The position numbers and the translations under genes are program-made. A stretch of DNA of 64,000 nt from Plasmopara viticola. Its lineage: Eukaryota; Oomycota; Peronosporomycetes; Peronosporales; Peronosporaceae. Every line of letters starts with the position of its first letter. Within the stretch, counting starts at the first letter, position 1. Below, in pieces: positions 48,328 to 58,389 of this stretch. The notes under the pieces were generated by a model, which saw nothing but the letters and a program-made list of their open reading frames with translations, searched no databases and was not told where the DNA came from. The stretch is taken from NCBI GenBank assembly GCA_001695595.3, contig MBPM02000002.1, positions 62,001-126,000 of the forward strand, in the 5' to 3' direction.

Positions 48328-50280
48328 ATGCGTCCTCTGCTTAACTCCAAAGCCATGTGTCCATCAACGCTTAAGCGCGCATTGCGTTGGTGTCGCAATC
48401 GCAGTCTGATCTCGATGCTTGCTCGCGCTGTGTTTCCTCGCGTAATGGAGTTTAAAGTCATTTCTCGCGAAAGTGAAAAGCACGAATATATGCCCGTTGT
48501 CTACCTCATCGACCGCTCACCCGCATGGCGCCATTGCGTGCCTTTGCTTGTTGCAAAAGCGCTGGTCGAAGATTATATCACGCCGCTCGTGGCTACGATT
48601 CCAGACACTGCCGACGCTGCAACGATGGCTCAAATGCTGACTGGTGTGCACAAAGAGATGAACATACGTGCCAACCTCATTAATAAGACGCAGCTGGATA
48701 GTGTAAGCACGAATGAAACGGATTACAAGATGGGCGTGTTTGTAAACTTTACTTCTCCGTCGATAAATCCGGATCGGACGCCACTAAACCGCGTCGTGTT
48801 TCAGATTGCCACTGCGTTACGCTCTGCTTCGTACCCCCGTGCTCTTGTGGTGCCCGTGGCACTGCACTACTGCTCAGCCACTAGTTTCCTAGACGTGCGT
48901 CGATACGCATCGATTCGGTATGGTGCGCCTGTGCTGCTCGAAGAGCGCGAAGTTGCGATTTTTACCAAGGATCCAAGTGAGTTGACGCTGCATGTTAGTG
49001 CTCAACTGCGTGCGTCACTGACGATGCAGCCTCCTTCGAGTGTTGCTCAAATTGAAATGCTGCGCTTGACTCGTACATTGCATGTTTACTGTGCCAAGGT
49101 CGTGCGCGACGACTGTTTCTCTCGACGACAGCGCGCGTCCATGAACGAGGAGATTATGCAGATTCACTTTCGCACCTTAAATCATCCTGCCATGCACGAA
49201 TTAAAACGAAAAATGATGGCGTATTGTACAACTTTGAAACGCTGGAAGCTTCGTGATGAGGACATTAACTCGGCTAGTGTACTTCCAGGCCTCGGGTACT
49301 CGCTAAAGCATCCACTTTGCTTTGTATGGCTATTAGCTGCTGCACTGCGCTTTGTACTTCAACTTCCAGGTCGTTTGTTGGTGGCAAGTGCATGCGATCT
49401 TCTCTATCGCTCTCCACAATGCAAAGCACACAAGACATCACTGCCACTAGGAGCCGCGGCCGTCAAGGCTGCTTTAGGCTGCCTCCTACTCGGTGTGCTT
49501 GTCCGTGCTGTACCGTTCACTTTACTTGGATGGGTCTATATCGTGATTGGGATAAGTTTTCTTCTTGTGGATGCTGCAACAGCTCACACTGCGACAGCGG
49601 ATGAGCAACATTTGACTCAACCTTGGAAGAAGCTTCAATTTTATCTAATGGATCACACAGAGTGGAAAAGATTCAAGGAAACGCGTGCCGTTTTGGCACG
49701 TAGTATCCATTCTATTGTCGCGCGCTACATGTGCACGGATTTGCCCCCTCCTGTTTTGCAGGATGCGTCCAAGACTGGAACTTTAGACAATGATGCATAC
49801 ACCTTTAACGTGCATCACAAAATATTTATTAACGCTCCACGTTCATTTCCGTTAGCATTTGCTTCGAGAATGAATGACTTAGAAATTGCGCGTCGTGTCA
49901 TTTACGCACCAAAGATGCTACGCGACGAAACCTGGCGAACCATTTACGAGAAACTAGCGCCCGGATATCTCAAATTTCGTGTAATTTTAGCTGGCAGCAA
50001 GGGCGACACTTTGCCAATGGACAAATTACTCGCAACACCCTTTTTTCGGGCTGTGCTTTCTGCTTTCATTATTTATATGACGCGCTACGCAGACCGTGAC
50101 AACTCAACTTGTAGTTACAAAGGCGATGACAGCGTCAACTTGGTTGACGATGCACGCGACAAGCAGACGTCCGATTTTAGTCAGACTGAGCAAGTGTTTG
50201 ATGACCAAGCGCTGGGTGGATACGCCACGATTCAAGGTATTATTAAAGCAGCTCTGCAGACGGCGCAAGAAGAGGAATGA
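48328..50280 (+). CDS. Gat1/Sct1-type glycerol-3-phosphate acyltransferase homolog lacking catalytic motifs
   Basis: A single exon of 650 aa. Motif IV-like sequence (VVPVALHYCSATSFLDV...IRYGAPVLL), the downstream LTRTLHVY, the MNEEIM and MHELKRKMMAYCTTLKRWKLRDEDI helices, and two membrane regions (about 330-355 and 375-410) follow the layout of ER sn-1 glycerol-3-phosphate acyltransferases (yeast Gat1/Sct1). The defining HX4D block is missing: where HHNQFVD-like sequence is expected, the protein reads LIDRSPAWRHCVP. The FPEG/SHD block is replaced by FVNFTSPSINPDR. So it is either a pseudoenzyme, perhaps regulatory, or a highly altered acyltransferase. The long open frame and normal codon use argue against a pseudogene. 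It converges with the next gene (102 bp between stops). Confidence 0.75.
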   Translation: MRPLLNSKAMCPSTLKRALRWCRNRSLISMLARAVFPRVMEFKVISRESEKHEYMPVVYLIDRSPAWRHCVPLLVAKALVEDYITPLVATIPDTADAATMAQMLTGVHKEMNIRANLINKTQLDSVSTNETDYKMGVFVNFTSPSINPDRTPLNRVVFQIATALRSASYPRALVVPVALHYCSATSFLDVRRYASIRYGAPVLLEEREVAIFTKDPSELTLHVSAQLRASLTMQPPSSVAQIEMLRLTRTLHVYCAKVVRDDCFSRRQRASMNEEIMQIHFRTLNHPAMHELKRKMMAYCTTLKRWKLRDEDINSASVLPGLGYSLKHPLCFVWLLAAALRFVLQLPGRLLVASACDLLYRSPQCKAHKTSLPLGAAAVKAALGCLLLGVLVRAVPFTLLGWVYIVIGISFLLVDAATAHTATADEQHLTQPWKKLQFYLMDHTEWKRFKETRAVLARSIHSIVARYMCTDLPPPVLQDASKTGTLDNDAYTFNVHHKIFINAPRSFPLAFASRMNDLEIARRVIYAPKMLRDETWRTIYEKLAPGYLKFRVILAGSKGDTLPMDKLLATPFFRAVLSAFIIYMTRYADRDNSTCSYKGDDSVNLVDDARDKQTSDFSQTEQVFDDQALGGYATIQGIIKAALQTAQEEE

Positions 50281-50382
50281 CTGAAGTTTTGGTTGCGACG
50301 GCATTTTAGCTTTTTACGAATTTGCAATGTCGAGTTCATGATTTTGGTCTTTTTAGTGTGTTTCAAGGTGAAAATCATTGGA

Positions 50383-51311
50383 TTATCCTTGAAGCCTGCT
50401 TGATCCGGCACTTCCCATGTCATAGTCCACACACCCATACGCACGTCTCGTGTCTTTCCTCGCACTTCTCATGGGTGAGGTTGCCTCTTCCGCCGAAACA
50501 AGAAGTTCGTCGATTGTGTCTCCGGTACTGTTATCGCAAAAATGGTTTAAATGTGGATGCTATCATGATTGTGCGAATTTATTACCTTTTCGTCGGTTGA
50601 AAGCTTGCAGTGTTCTGTAGTGGCAGCACAGGAACCCCAAAAATATCGAGGCGATCCCGCAATCTGGCTTCCTCAGCTTCCAACACCCGAACGCGATGAA
50701 AATTACAACGGGATGTCTATAAACACGATGAGGATCGAAAAGGTATGTCCAGATACGCCACATGTCGACTTACCTGACCTTTGTAGCTGCTTGGGTAAAC
50801 CGCACCGTCCTGAAAATTCCTTGAGCCGCAAATGAACCCTTTATCAGCTGGGCCACCTTTTCTCGGAGATCGAGATGTATTGTCTTGGCGATTGACCAAC
50901 GAAGCTGGATCATTGCGTGCTGCTTGAAGCACTTGAGGTTCGTGCAACTTGCGCTGCATCAAGTCGCCAAAGCGATCCACACCTTTAAGATCGGCACAAC
51001 TCTCATACATTAAGTTTATTTTGGAGTGCTGCAGTAGACCAACGAGCTCTTAACAGCTTAATTTTGAAAAAATATCGTAGCATAAGTCATACCAGTCCAT
51101 AAATATCGCGTTGAAGCTTTTCATTCTGAGCCTTTAGCTCTTCAATGACCGCTCGACTTTCCAAAGCCTAGCCATCAAATCGAAAATGAGAAGCTTCGAT
51201 AAAAATATTGCCAACAAAAGAGCTTACTTCGCGCATCCATTGCCCTGTTGTCAAATCCAATTTTCTTGTATCCGTACCACATTCGCCTCCCTGAAACCGC
51301 GATGAAAGCAT
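50383..51311 (-). CDS. Coiled-coil protein, five exons, unrecognised
   Basis: Exons on the minus strand: 51,228-51,311, 51,093-51,167, 50,774-51,028, 50,586-50,716 and 50,383-50,527. The introns are 60, 64, 57 and 58 bp, all GT-AG. The CDS is 690 nt, 229 aa. The start at 51,311 is the ATG that keeps frame into the coiled coil. Residues about 28-60 form a helix (ALESRAVIEELKAQNEKLQR). A basic Ser/Pro-rich middle follows, then a second helix (RVRVLEAEEARLRDRLDIFG), then an acidic/basic tail. No enzymatic motif is seen. The style recalls axonemal or centrosomal coiled-coil proteins, but this is a guess. It sits 145 bp downstream of the phenylalanine hydroxylase stop, same strand, and converges with the acyltransferase-like gene. 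Confidence 0.65.
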
Positions 51312-51455
51312 TGCAATTTATGACCAGAATTTATCACAATCGATAGACAGGTCTCGTCCTCCAAGCTTATACCCGACACATTAAATATAACCGGCTAATT
51401 ATACAAATAAGCGCCACGTTTTTTGAAATGATTGTGCTTTAAAAAACTAGGACGT

Positions 51456-53420
51456 CTAGATTTCCTGGCGTTGGATCGCGCGATCAATCAAGACTGTTTG
51501 AGAGTACGGGTCGTAACGAGCTTGAAACGGCTTTTTCAGGTCTTCGCAGAAACCACGCATCTTCTCCTTTGCGTCGCACTATATGATGCATACCCCAACA
51601 AAGCGGTTAGTTTCATGTAGTCGGGTGTCAATAGCTACCCATTGTCCTATTCTTACGAGGCTTTCAGCAACATAGTAAACAGGCTGGTACGTAGTAATAG
51701 GGTACTTTTGCTTGCATGCAGAGAACGGGTCCCAAGGACGGTATTCGGGCATATCACTGCCCACAGCACGGTCAGTAGCACAAGCGTATTCCATCTCGCC
51801 AAAGCTTGAAAGCAGTCCCGCTCCATAGGCCTTTACGAGAAAATATACATCGATTAATTCCATAGCAAAATGTGCAGCCACGTTCTTGGATACGCACTTT
51901 GTATTCACCACGCTGCTTTGTAATTCCAAACTCTACAGAGAACCAATAGCACTTCATACGTGTATACACCGTTAAAATCTAAATTACGAAGACGCATACA
52001 TTAGAAATACAGACCATACCGTAGCAAGACGCAGAATTTCCTCGTCCGACGCCCCAAGAGAAGCAAGACCAATTTCATGCGAAAAGTCCGCAAAGTCAGG
52101 GTCCTGTGGACGGCATTAGTTTCCGCCAATTATAAAATTATCCAGTGCGTCGTATACGTACGGCAAACATGGGGGCGTGGCCCATAAGTTCATGGCAAAT
52201 GTCGGGCTCCGGCGTATACAGTGGCATCGAATGGTGGCGAATGTACTACACACATTAATATCAAATTCAAACATCAAGATGCGCTAATACATTATCCATT
52301 GCAATGTGCTTTTTACCTGCGTTGAGAAAAAGACACGGAACGCAAGACCATTCAAAAAGTCACGTGACGATAGCAAGCCACCGACTGGGCGCAAAGTAAA
52401 ACCCGTACACTCTTTAAGAAAGTTCGAGATGTCCTCTTGCTGCGGAATATTGTTCTCGGCATAACCACAGTTGCTTTCAAGAAGTGGAATGATGTAATTA
52501 AATTCATCGCAAGCGTGCTGCTTCCACATAGTTTTCATGCGATTGTAGATGACTCCCCATGTTTTAATCTGATGCAGGCACACAAGCTCAGGATCGAATT
52601 AAGTCCATTGTTAAAGCTAATTACGTCGACAGTACCTCATCCTGCGTGTAATCCAAACGAGGAATTGGGTCTCCCTGACGGTACTTTTGAGCAATCTCTG
52701 CAAACATATTGCGACGCTTGCGGTACTCTTTGTCCTTCATACATACGAAAAGTCAGTTTAGTCAACCTTGCATAACCATTTTTACTGCCACGTACGCTGA
52801 ATCCTGGATGATCGGACTCTAAATCAGTTCCAGCGTCCAAAATGTTGGCAACCGAGCGGTCTGTTTCAGAAATTTTGCGAGGAAACCACGGAACTAACAC
52901 CACCAGTATTAGTTCAAAGAATCGATCTAGCAAAGTAGCAATAATTGAGCTTACCCTGTCTATCGTTCAAGACCATGACGTCCAAGCAATTCTTTCGGAG
53001 ATCAATCATGAGCTCGTCCACCTTCGGTTGGCCGCTCTTGCCCTCAAAGTCAATAAAGAAACTGTAATTCAAGTTGTGGCCCTTAGCGGGCCGTGATTCG
53101 ATACGCGTCATGTTGACATCGTGTTTCCAGAAAAACTTGAGCGTGTCTTGCAGCACGCCGGGACCGTCCTCTACCTCAAGCAAAATCGACGTTTTAGCGT
53201 CCTCACACATCGAACTAAAGGTGCGCGATCCATGTTGCAACAGCGAAGCCGCACGCAGCGCTCGAGTGTGTGAAGTGTCCTACGCAGTTGCAATACATGG
53301 AACAATTTGTGCGTGGCTGTGAGAATTAATTTGTACCATTCACAATGTTAATTGTTGCACATGACACACGCTATGGGTGAGAAAGGTAGTGCGGGATAGC
53401 GAGAGAAGCGAGCGCAACAT
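51456..53420 (-). CDS. PAH: Phenylalanine hydroxylase (ACT domain plus non-haem iron catalytic domain), probably mitochondrial
   Basis: Converts phenylalanine to tyrosine using O2 and a pterin. Ten exons: 53,370-53,420, 52,955-53,279, 52,796-52,893, 52,636-52,734, 52,317-52,568, 52,162-52,245, 52,020-52,103, 51,898-51,951, 51,657-51,830, 51,456-51,578. All nine introns are GT-AG, 58-90 bp; 1,344 nt, 447 aa. The first ~40 residues are Arg/Ser/Leu-rich without acids in the first 17 ([13 protein letters not shown]), a mitochondrial presequence by appearance. An ACT domain follows ([20 protein letters not shown]). The catalytic domain holds [38 protein letters not shown] and the iron ligands His about 293 and 298 (DICHELMGH) and Glu about 338 (SVEFGI), spaced as in human PAH. 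The C-terminus lacks the animal tetramerisation tail. Exon 1 rests on one splice choice (GTGTGT donor). Confidence 0.93.
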
Positions 53421-55138
53421 CGTGGCGTGGTTGAAGGAGCGACGGATCGACAATTGACAACTTTGAAGCGCAACAGTATCGTATCAACAGTGTCGGTGGA
53501 CGTCTTTGGTCTACCGAAATAGACAAGGCAAGGATTTTTTTTTTAGATTTTAACTGATACCTTTTTTCTGATTTTTCATTACGGCTGGACGCCAATTATT
53601 ATTTGTGCTCCGTAAAATTCAGATAATTCGATAACACTTTTTACGTTTGCGGCCGCGGTATGGTTGTATATACACAATAATATACAACAGTGCTCGGCTT
53701 TGAAAGCAACCTTTTTTACTCGAATTTGTGTTAACATCGATGCCTTAACGTTGACAGACCATAAAAAGCATATATCTCTCAGTGAAGATAAAACAGAAGG
53801 TACGCGCCCTGCCCCAGTCTATCCTTCTCCATTTTGCTGACTTTCTGAGTTTCTTGTTACAAAGCGTTTGAATACAACCAACTGGTGCGAATGCGCACTA
53901 CCTATTAGCTGATCAGCTGATCTTCTGAGTCTTATCAGCCTGCGAAAGTGTTTTATTGACCGTGATGGGTTGCCGACCGCACATTTTTTTATAGCAATCA
54001 ACTGGAAATTGAGACAATCAAAGTGCCATACAGATTTACAAAATCCAATATTGATTTTGACTCAATATTGGATTTGAATGCTTACAACAGCGCAATCGCG
54101 TTTCAAAAAGCTGGACTGGATGTACCAGGACTCGTACTCGATGGACGCCACTGACAAAATGTGCAGTGTTGTAAGAATCAGAGAGGGAAGCAGAACATAT
54201 TGAGACACGACTCTTACATATGCATTAATGTGGGATTCTTTGTGTAAATGGTCTCGTGCTTTTTCCAAGCTGGCTTGGACGTACACTACAAGACACGGGA
54301 TGGTAAAACGGCCTTAAGGCATGCAATTGGTAATTTGCAGTTCAAGACCACATGTGACAAAAATTTTGCATTAGAGCCCGTTTGGCCTTTTCATATTGCC
54401 TTTGATGCCTGGGATATCTTCAATGACCTTAATTTTTTTGATTGAGTTGCGATCAAGCTTTCAGTGCGCTAAAAAGTCACGAAATATCTGTTGACAATTT
54501 GAAAATATCTCTTGCAGCCTGATAAGAGTATTTTGCTCTGGCGTTGCTCGGAACATCCAAGTGCTTTCCGAAACTCTCGAATTCTTTCTGGATCGAATAT
54601 CGTGAATTATAATCAAAAACCTTCCCATATTCATGTTCGAAACGCGTGGCTTTTTATTATTGTTTATATGATAGAATGAGGAACTTCTTGATACGTACAT
54701 CAGGCGGCGAAACTGTGACATTAACGGTAGTGATCCTTTGTATCGATTAATTTATGATGCCAACATGTCGAAAAAACTGTAACGAATTGGGACCTGGACA
54801 AATGGAAAGGTATACCATAAGGAAGAGGTTGAGTTGCTCATCAATTTCAAATAATGCTCGTTTGCGTATATACAGTGCAAAATGGAATCACGTTTTAGCG
54901 TTAAGGACGAAGAGCACCTCAAAAGCTAAATGTAACGCTTTAGTAAAAAAGTTAGGACCAGGTAGGCAAGGAGCGAATTTTCGTCTAGTGTTTGGCACGT
55001 TTAATACCATTTCTCTTACCACCAACATTAAAATTATACACTGACAGATGCAATTTTTTTTTAAATTTAAGTTGTACGCCTTCGTTTCTGCCCAGAAATT
55101 CCCTCCCCATTCTTTCTTATCTGCCGGCTCGATAAAAG
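53421..55138. other. Gene-free stretch
   Basis: Holds the phenylalanine hydroxylase promoter at its left side and otherwise no supported gene. A plus frame at 54,248-54,445 begins with AGLDVHYKTRDGKTALRHAI, which fits one ankyrin repeat, and then decays, so it may be a relic. The hairpin at 54,041-54,075 is listed separately. Confidence 0.45.
54041..54075. repeat. Perfect 14-bp inverted repeat, AT-rich
   Basis: The arms AAATCCAATATTGA (54,041-54,054) and TCAATATTGGATTT (54,062-54,075) are exact reverse complements around a 7-base loop. It sits in non-coding DNA, with no T-run after it and no adjacent gene end. Role unknown. Confidence 0.75.
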
Positions 55139-55263
55139 ATGGTGAAGCTCTTCTGTGCGATCATTGGTGCGGCGGGAAGCGCGTTCGATGTGGATATCGA
55201 CGAGAGTACATCAGAGTCAGCGTTGAAGAAGGCGATCAAGGTGGAAAACTCGGACGACCCAAT
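55139..55263 (+). pseudogene. CRN (Crinkler) N-terminal fragment, inverted duplicate
   Basis: The ATG at 55,139 opens a CRN head ([20 protein letters not shown], then [10 protein letters not shown]). Crinklers are oomycete effectors delivered into host cells by this N-terminal region. After about 41 codons (TCGGACGACCCAAT, to about 55,263) the match to the other CRN head stops abruptly. The sequence then becomes the complement of the tail of the minus-strand CRN pseudogene. The 5' leader shares ATCTGCCGGCTCGA with the other copy. It lacks the LxLFLAK-type motif and all downstream domains; non-functional. Confidence 0.8.
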
Positions 55264-55268
55264 GTCAC

Positions 55269-56066
55269 TTACATACATAAATGCAATTCCTCGTCGAGAT
55301 TCGACAACGCCCCGTAGATCATTTCGCACACCTCTCGCATTGATCCGGTATTCAATTTTGCACGAAGCATGCTGAAATTTTGACCTCAGCCGTAAAGTTG
55401 GCACTACGTGAAGTCTGCCATGAGGCCGTACACGATACAAAGGTCTGCGCGGTCGGCATTCGCTTCGTATCTGATGAGCGCCTGAAATCGATGAAGTCGA
55501 TTCCACGATACATATCCTCGTCTTTCCACATTCAGAAATTCCAGTTGCATGAACTTAGTTACCGCTCTCTTGACTTCGCTCCATCGCACGCGGAGTGCCC
55601 AGTCGACGAACCATCGTCACCGATCGTCTTAGCCTTCAAATTCTTGTCAAGGATTTCATAGAGTTCATGCCAGTGCTTCCGTCGATATGAGTGTTTATTA
55701 TTGCCGAGCGCGTGTCCTTGGCGACTTAGTTTGAGTTTCCGGAAACCACCACCACTAGCACATGGATACGTTCGGCCCAAAGAGGCGCGGCTTGTTCAGC
55801 ATCCATGACACGCGCATCTTTACACAAGAAGTGTCATCTCCGCTATGTAGAACCGCGTCCAGAGTATCAACGTCTAAAAGCCACCCGTCTTCTTTCTCAG
55901 CCAGGAAGAGCTGCAAATTCTTCGCAGCAGCCTTCTTCAGGATTGGGTCGTCCGAGATTTTCAACTTGATCGTCTTCTTCAACGCCGACGCTGATACACT
56001 CTCGTCGATATACACCCCGGATGCGCTCTTCGCTACACCAATATTAGTGCAAAAGAGCTCGACCAT
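55269..56066 (-). pseudogene. CRN (Crinkler) effector pseudogene
   Basis: Reads from ATG 56,066 leftward. The head is intact for about 100 codons with LQLFLAEKEDGWL, the variant LxLFLAK domain of CRN proteins. A one-base shift then leads to an early stop at 55,755. The conserved HVLVVV motif that closes the CRN header lies at 55,741-55,764 in another frame. Further pieces of a C-terminal domain follow in shifted frames ([51 protein letters not shown]), ending at a stop at 55,269-55,271. In working relatives the C-terminal domain acts in the host nucleus; here the gene is broken several times. The convergent partner head at 55,139 shares its 5' leader. Confidence 0.8.
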
Positions 56067-56399
56067 CTTTCCTCGAGCCGGCAGATTCTGGAATGAGGAA
56101 AAAGGGGGAGAATTTAAGCGGCAATGAATTATAAGTACAGTAGAAAGACATTTGATTGGTTGAGAACCACGATCTTGATGTTGCAAACAACTCCATAATT
56201 ATTATATGGGATTTTGACACGCAGCCAACCACCACTCCAAGATCGATCGACTTGATGGCTTTTGATTGGCTGAAGGGTTGATTCTCGGCCGGATATCATC
56301 GACGCTTCTAGTACACGACGCTATTGATAAATAAATTTCATTACACTTTTATACAGCAAATTGCCTAGCTACCGTTTTCTATCAACTTGACCGCTAAGG
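56067..56399. other. Spacer between CRN pseudogene and LINE
   Basis: Carries the 5' leader of the CRN pseudogene at its left end (CTCGAGCCGGCAGATTC on the plus strand) and then AT-rich sequence up to the LINE 3' end. No gene is seen. Confidence 0.5.
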
Positions 56400-56500
56400 T
56401 TTACAGGCTAACTAAGTAAAATGACGCGAAGTCGAAACTTGTGATGGATGGTCGATAAGCTTGGTTGCGTTGTGCTCTATATCCGCGTTGTCAAGACAAG

Positions 56501-58389
56501 TCACGGAAGTAATAGCGCTTGGTCATGGTGGCTGGTCCAGCGGGGGTCGCGTTGGTTGGACGGTTGATGGCTGAGTCGGGGAGAGCCCGATAGTGTCCAG
56601 CAAGTCCAGTAGTTGGCGCAGTGGCTAAGCGTTTTGAGTAGAAGATCCTGGTAGTAGCGCTCAACATGAAGTGCCACCACCGCCTTGATTCGGGCTTGAA
56701 CGTCTATCAGGTTGGCCGGGAGTTCGTGGAAGCGAATATCTTTTCGATGCATCCATAAACAGAGTAAGATTACGGTCCGCACAATGTGGAAAATCACGAA
56801 GAGACTGTAGCCGTATTGGGACTTGGCCGACGGTGTAGGCTCGACGTTGAACCACAGTATCGCTTCCCATTCGAGTTTCGTCGAGAACAGCGCTTGAAAG
56901 GTGGCAAGCCATTCATTCCAAGTGTTGGCTGCAAACTCGCAGTACCAAAAGAGATGTGGAGCCGTTTCAAGCACGCCGCAGTGGTGGCACTGACACTGAA
57001 CTCCTTGGAGATGTTGGAGGCGGTAGCCGAGATATAACACGTTGTGTTGAAGCCTGTAGAGCAGATCCGAGTAGACGGGTAATACGTGCTTCCCCATCTT
57101 GATATCTCGGCTCCACATTGATTGGGGCCGGGCCTCTTTCCACCCTCAGGCGAGGAAGCGGCAGGTCCGGACCATGGTAGTTGGATAGCGCAGCCCGTAT
57201 CCGAGCAACGCTTAGCTCAGCAATCTCATAGGTGTCGAAGACCCATGCGTGGAATGCTGCGTGGCGTTGGACTGATTAGATCGGCCGATCGGGTATTCGG
57301 CGGGCGAGTTGAGAAGTTGATCGGCTTTGTCCAAAAAGTTGGAACAAGAGCGTACGCTGGTAATCCGTCCCGGTGCAAGGTGGCTGAGAGATTGAGAGAG
57401 TCTCGCTGCCGTCACCGGTCGCTCACAGATCCGAAACAGATCCACAGGGCGAAGGATACCGTTGTTGGCCAGGAGGGTAACCAACCCGAGTGGCCGCGCG
57501 GTTCCGGCCAGTGTGCGTCCACGGTGGCTGTAGGCGATGTCTGCGTTGTCAAGTATCGGCATTGTGAGCTTGTCGAACTTGACTTGGAGACGAGTGGCCT
57601 TTGCTCGAAGTCGAGTGTGCCACGCGAATAGCACAAAGTGCCGGTAAGCCCCTAATGCTGTCCAGCGGGTAGACCGTCGGGAAACCGCGTAGTCTGGGCT
57701 GGTAGTCACGGGTGCGTATAGTATGTCGAAGTCCTTCCCCCACGGAGCTGCGGCTTGGTCGAAAAGACGAATAACAGGGGCTGCCCACGAGAAAACGGTC
57801 TTTCCTGGGGGAATCCGCCCAGCTAAGATCACCTTGAAGAGCATGTGCAGTTGAAGGCTTTGAATCATATCGGAGATGGGAGTGAGACCCAGTCCGCCTT
57901 TATGAGAGGGGATAAACCACCAAGTCCTGGGGAGAGCGTTGGAGGCCTTGAACCGGCAAAAATGCGCGAAATTAGCTTCATAAGCTGGTCTTGGAATCCA
58001 GTTGGGGGAACGTGACAGACGCTAGCCGAATACCACAGTGTTGGCAGAATAATTTGCTGTAGGATCACGACTTGGCCACGCAGCGTGCGTGCCCGGTGAA
58101 GCCATAGTGAGCACTTGGTTTCCATTTCTGTAAGTAAGTGCTGGAGCCGGTCAGCGTCTCTGAGAGTGGGGCCGTAAAGTATTCCCAACAGCTTAGCGCG
58201 TTCTGTGCTTCCAACCACGATCACTCCCAGCTCGGATAAGGACTGGCGTGAGGGCTCGTTCTCAGCTGACCAAGAGTGAAAGGGGAAAATTACTGTCTTG
58301 TCCATGTTGAGTGCATCCCCGAAGCCGCACAGAAGTCTTCCACTTGGCTGGGAAAGAACTTGGTGTGCTCGTAAAGAAGTCCGGTGCAA
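56501..58389 (-). pseudogene. LINE C-terminal region with Cys/His motif
   Basis: Three consecutive frames (57,865-58,389, 57,212-57,868, 56,501-57,118) continue the reverse transcriptase thumb. They end in a zf-RVT-like motif: CQCHHCGVLETAPHLFWYCEFA near 56,930-57,000, matching C-x2-C...H...C. FVIFHIVRTVILLCLWMHRKD follows. The blocks recur in the left-hand copy. Frame changes at about 57,866 and 57,120-57,210 are probably mutations. Confidence 0.8.
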
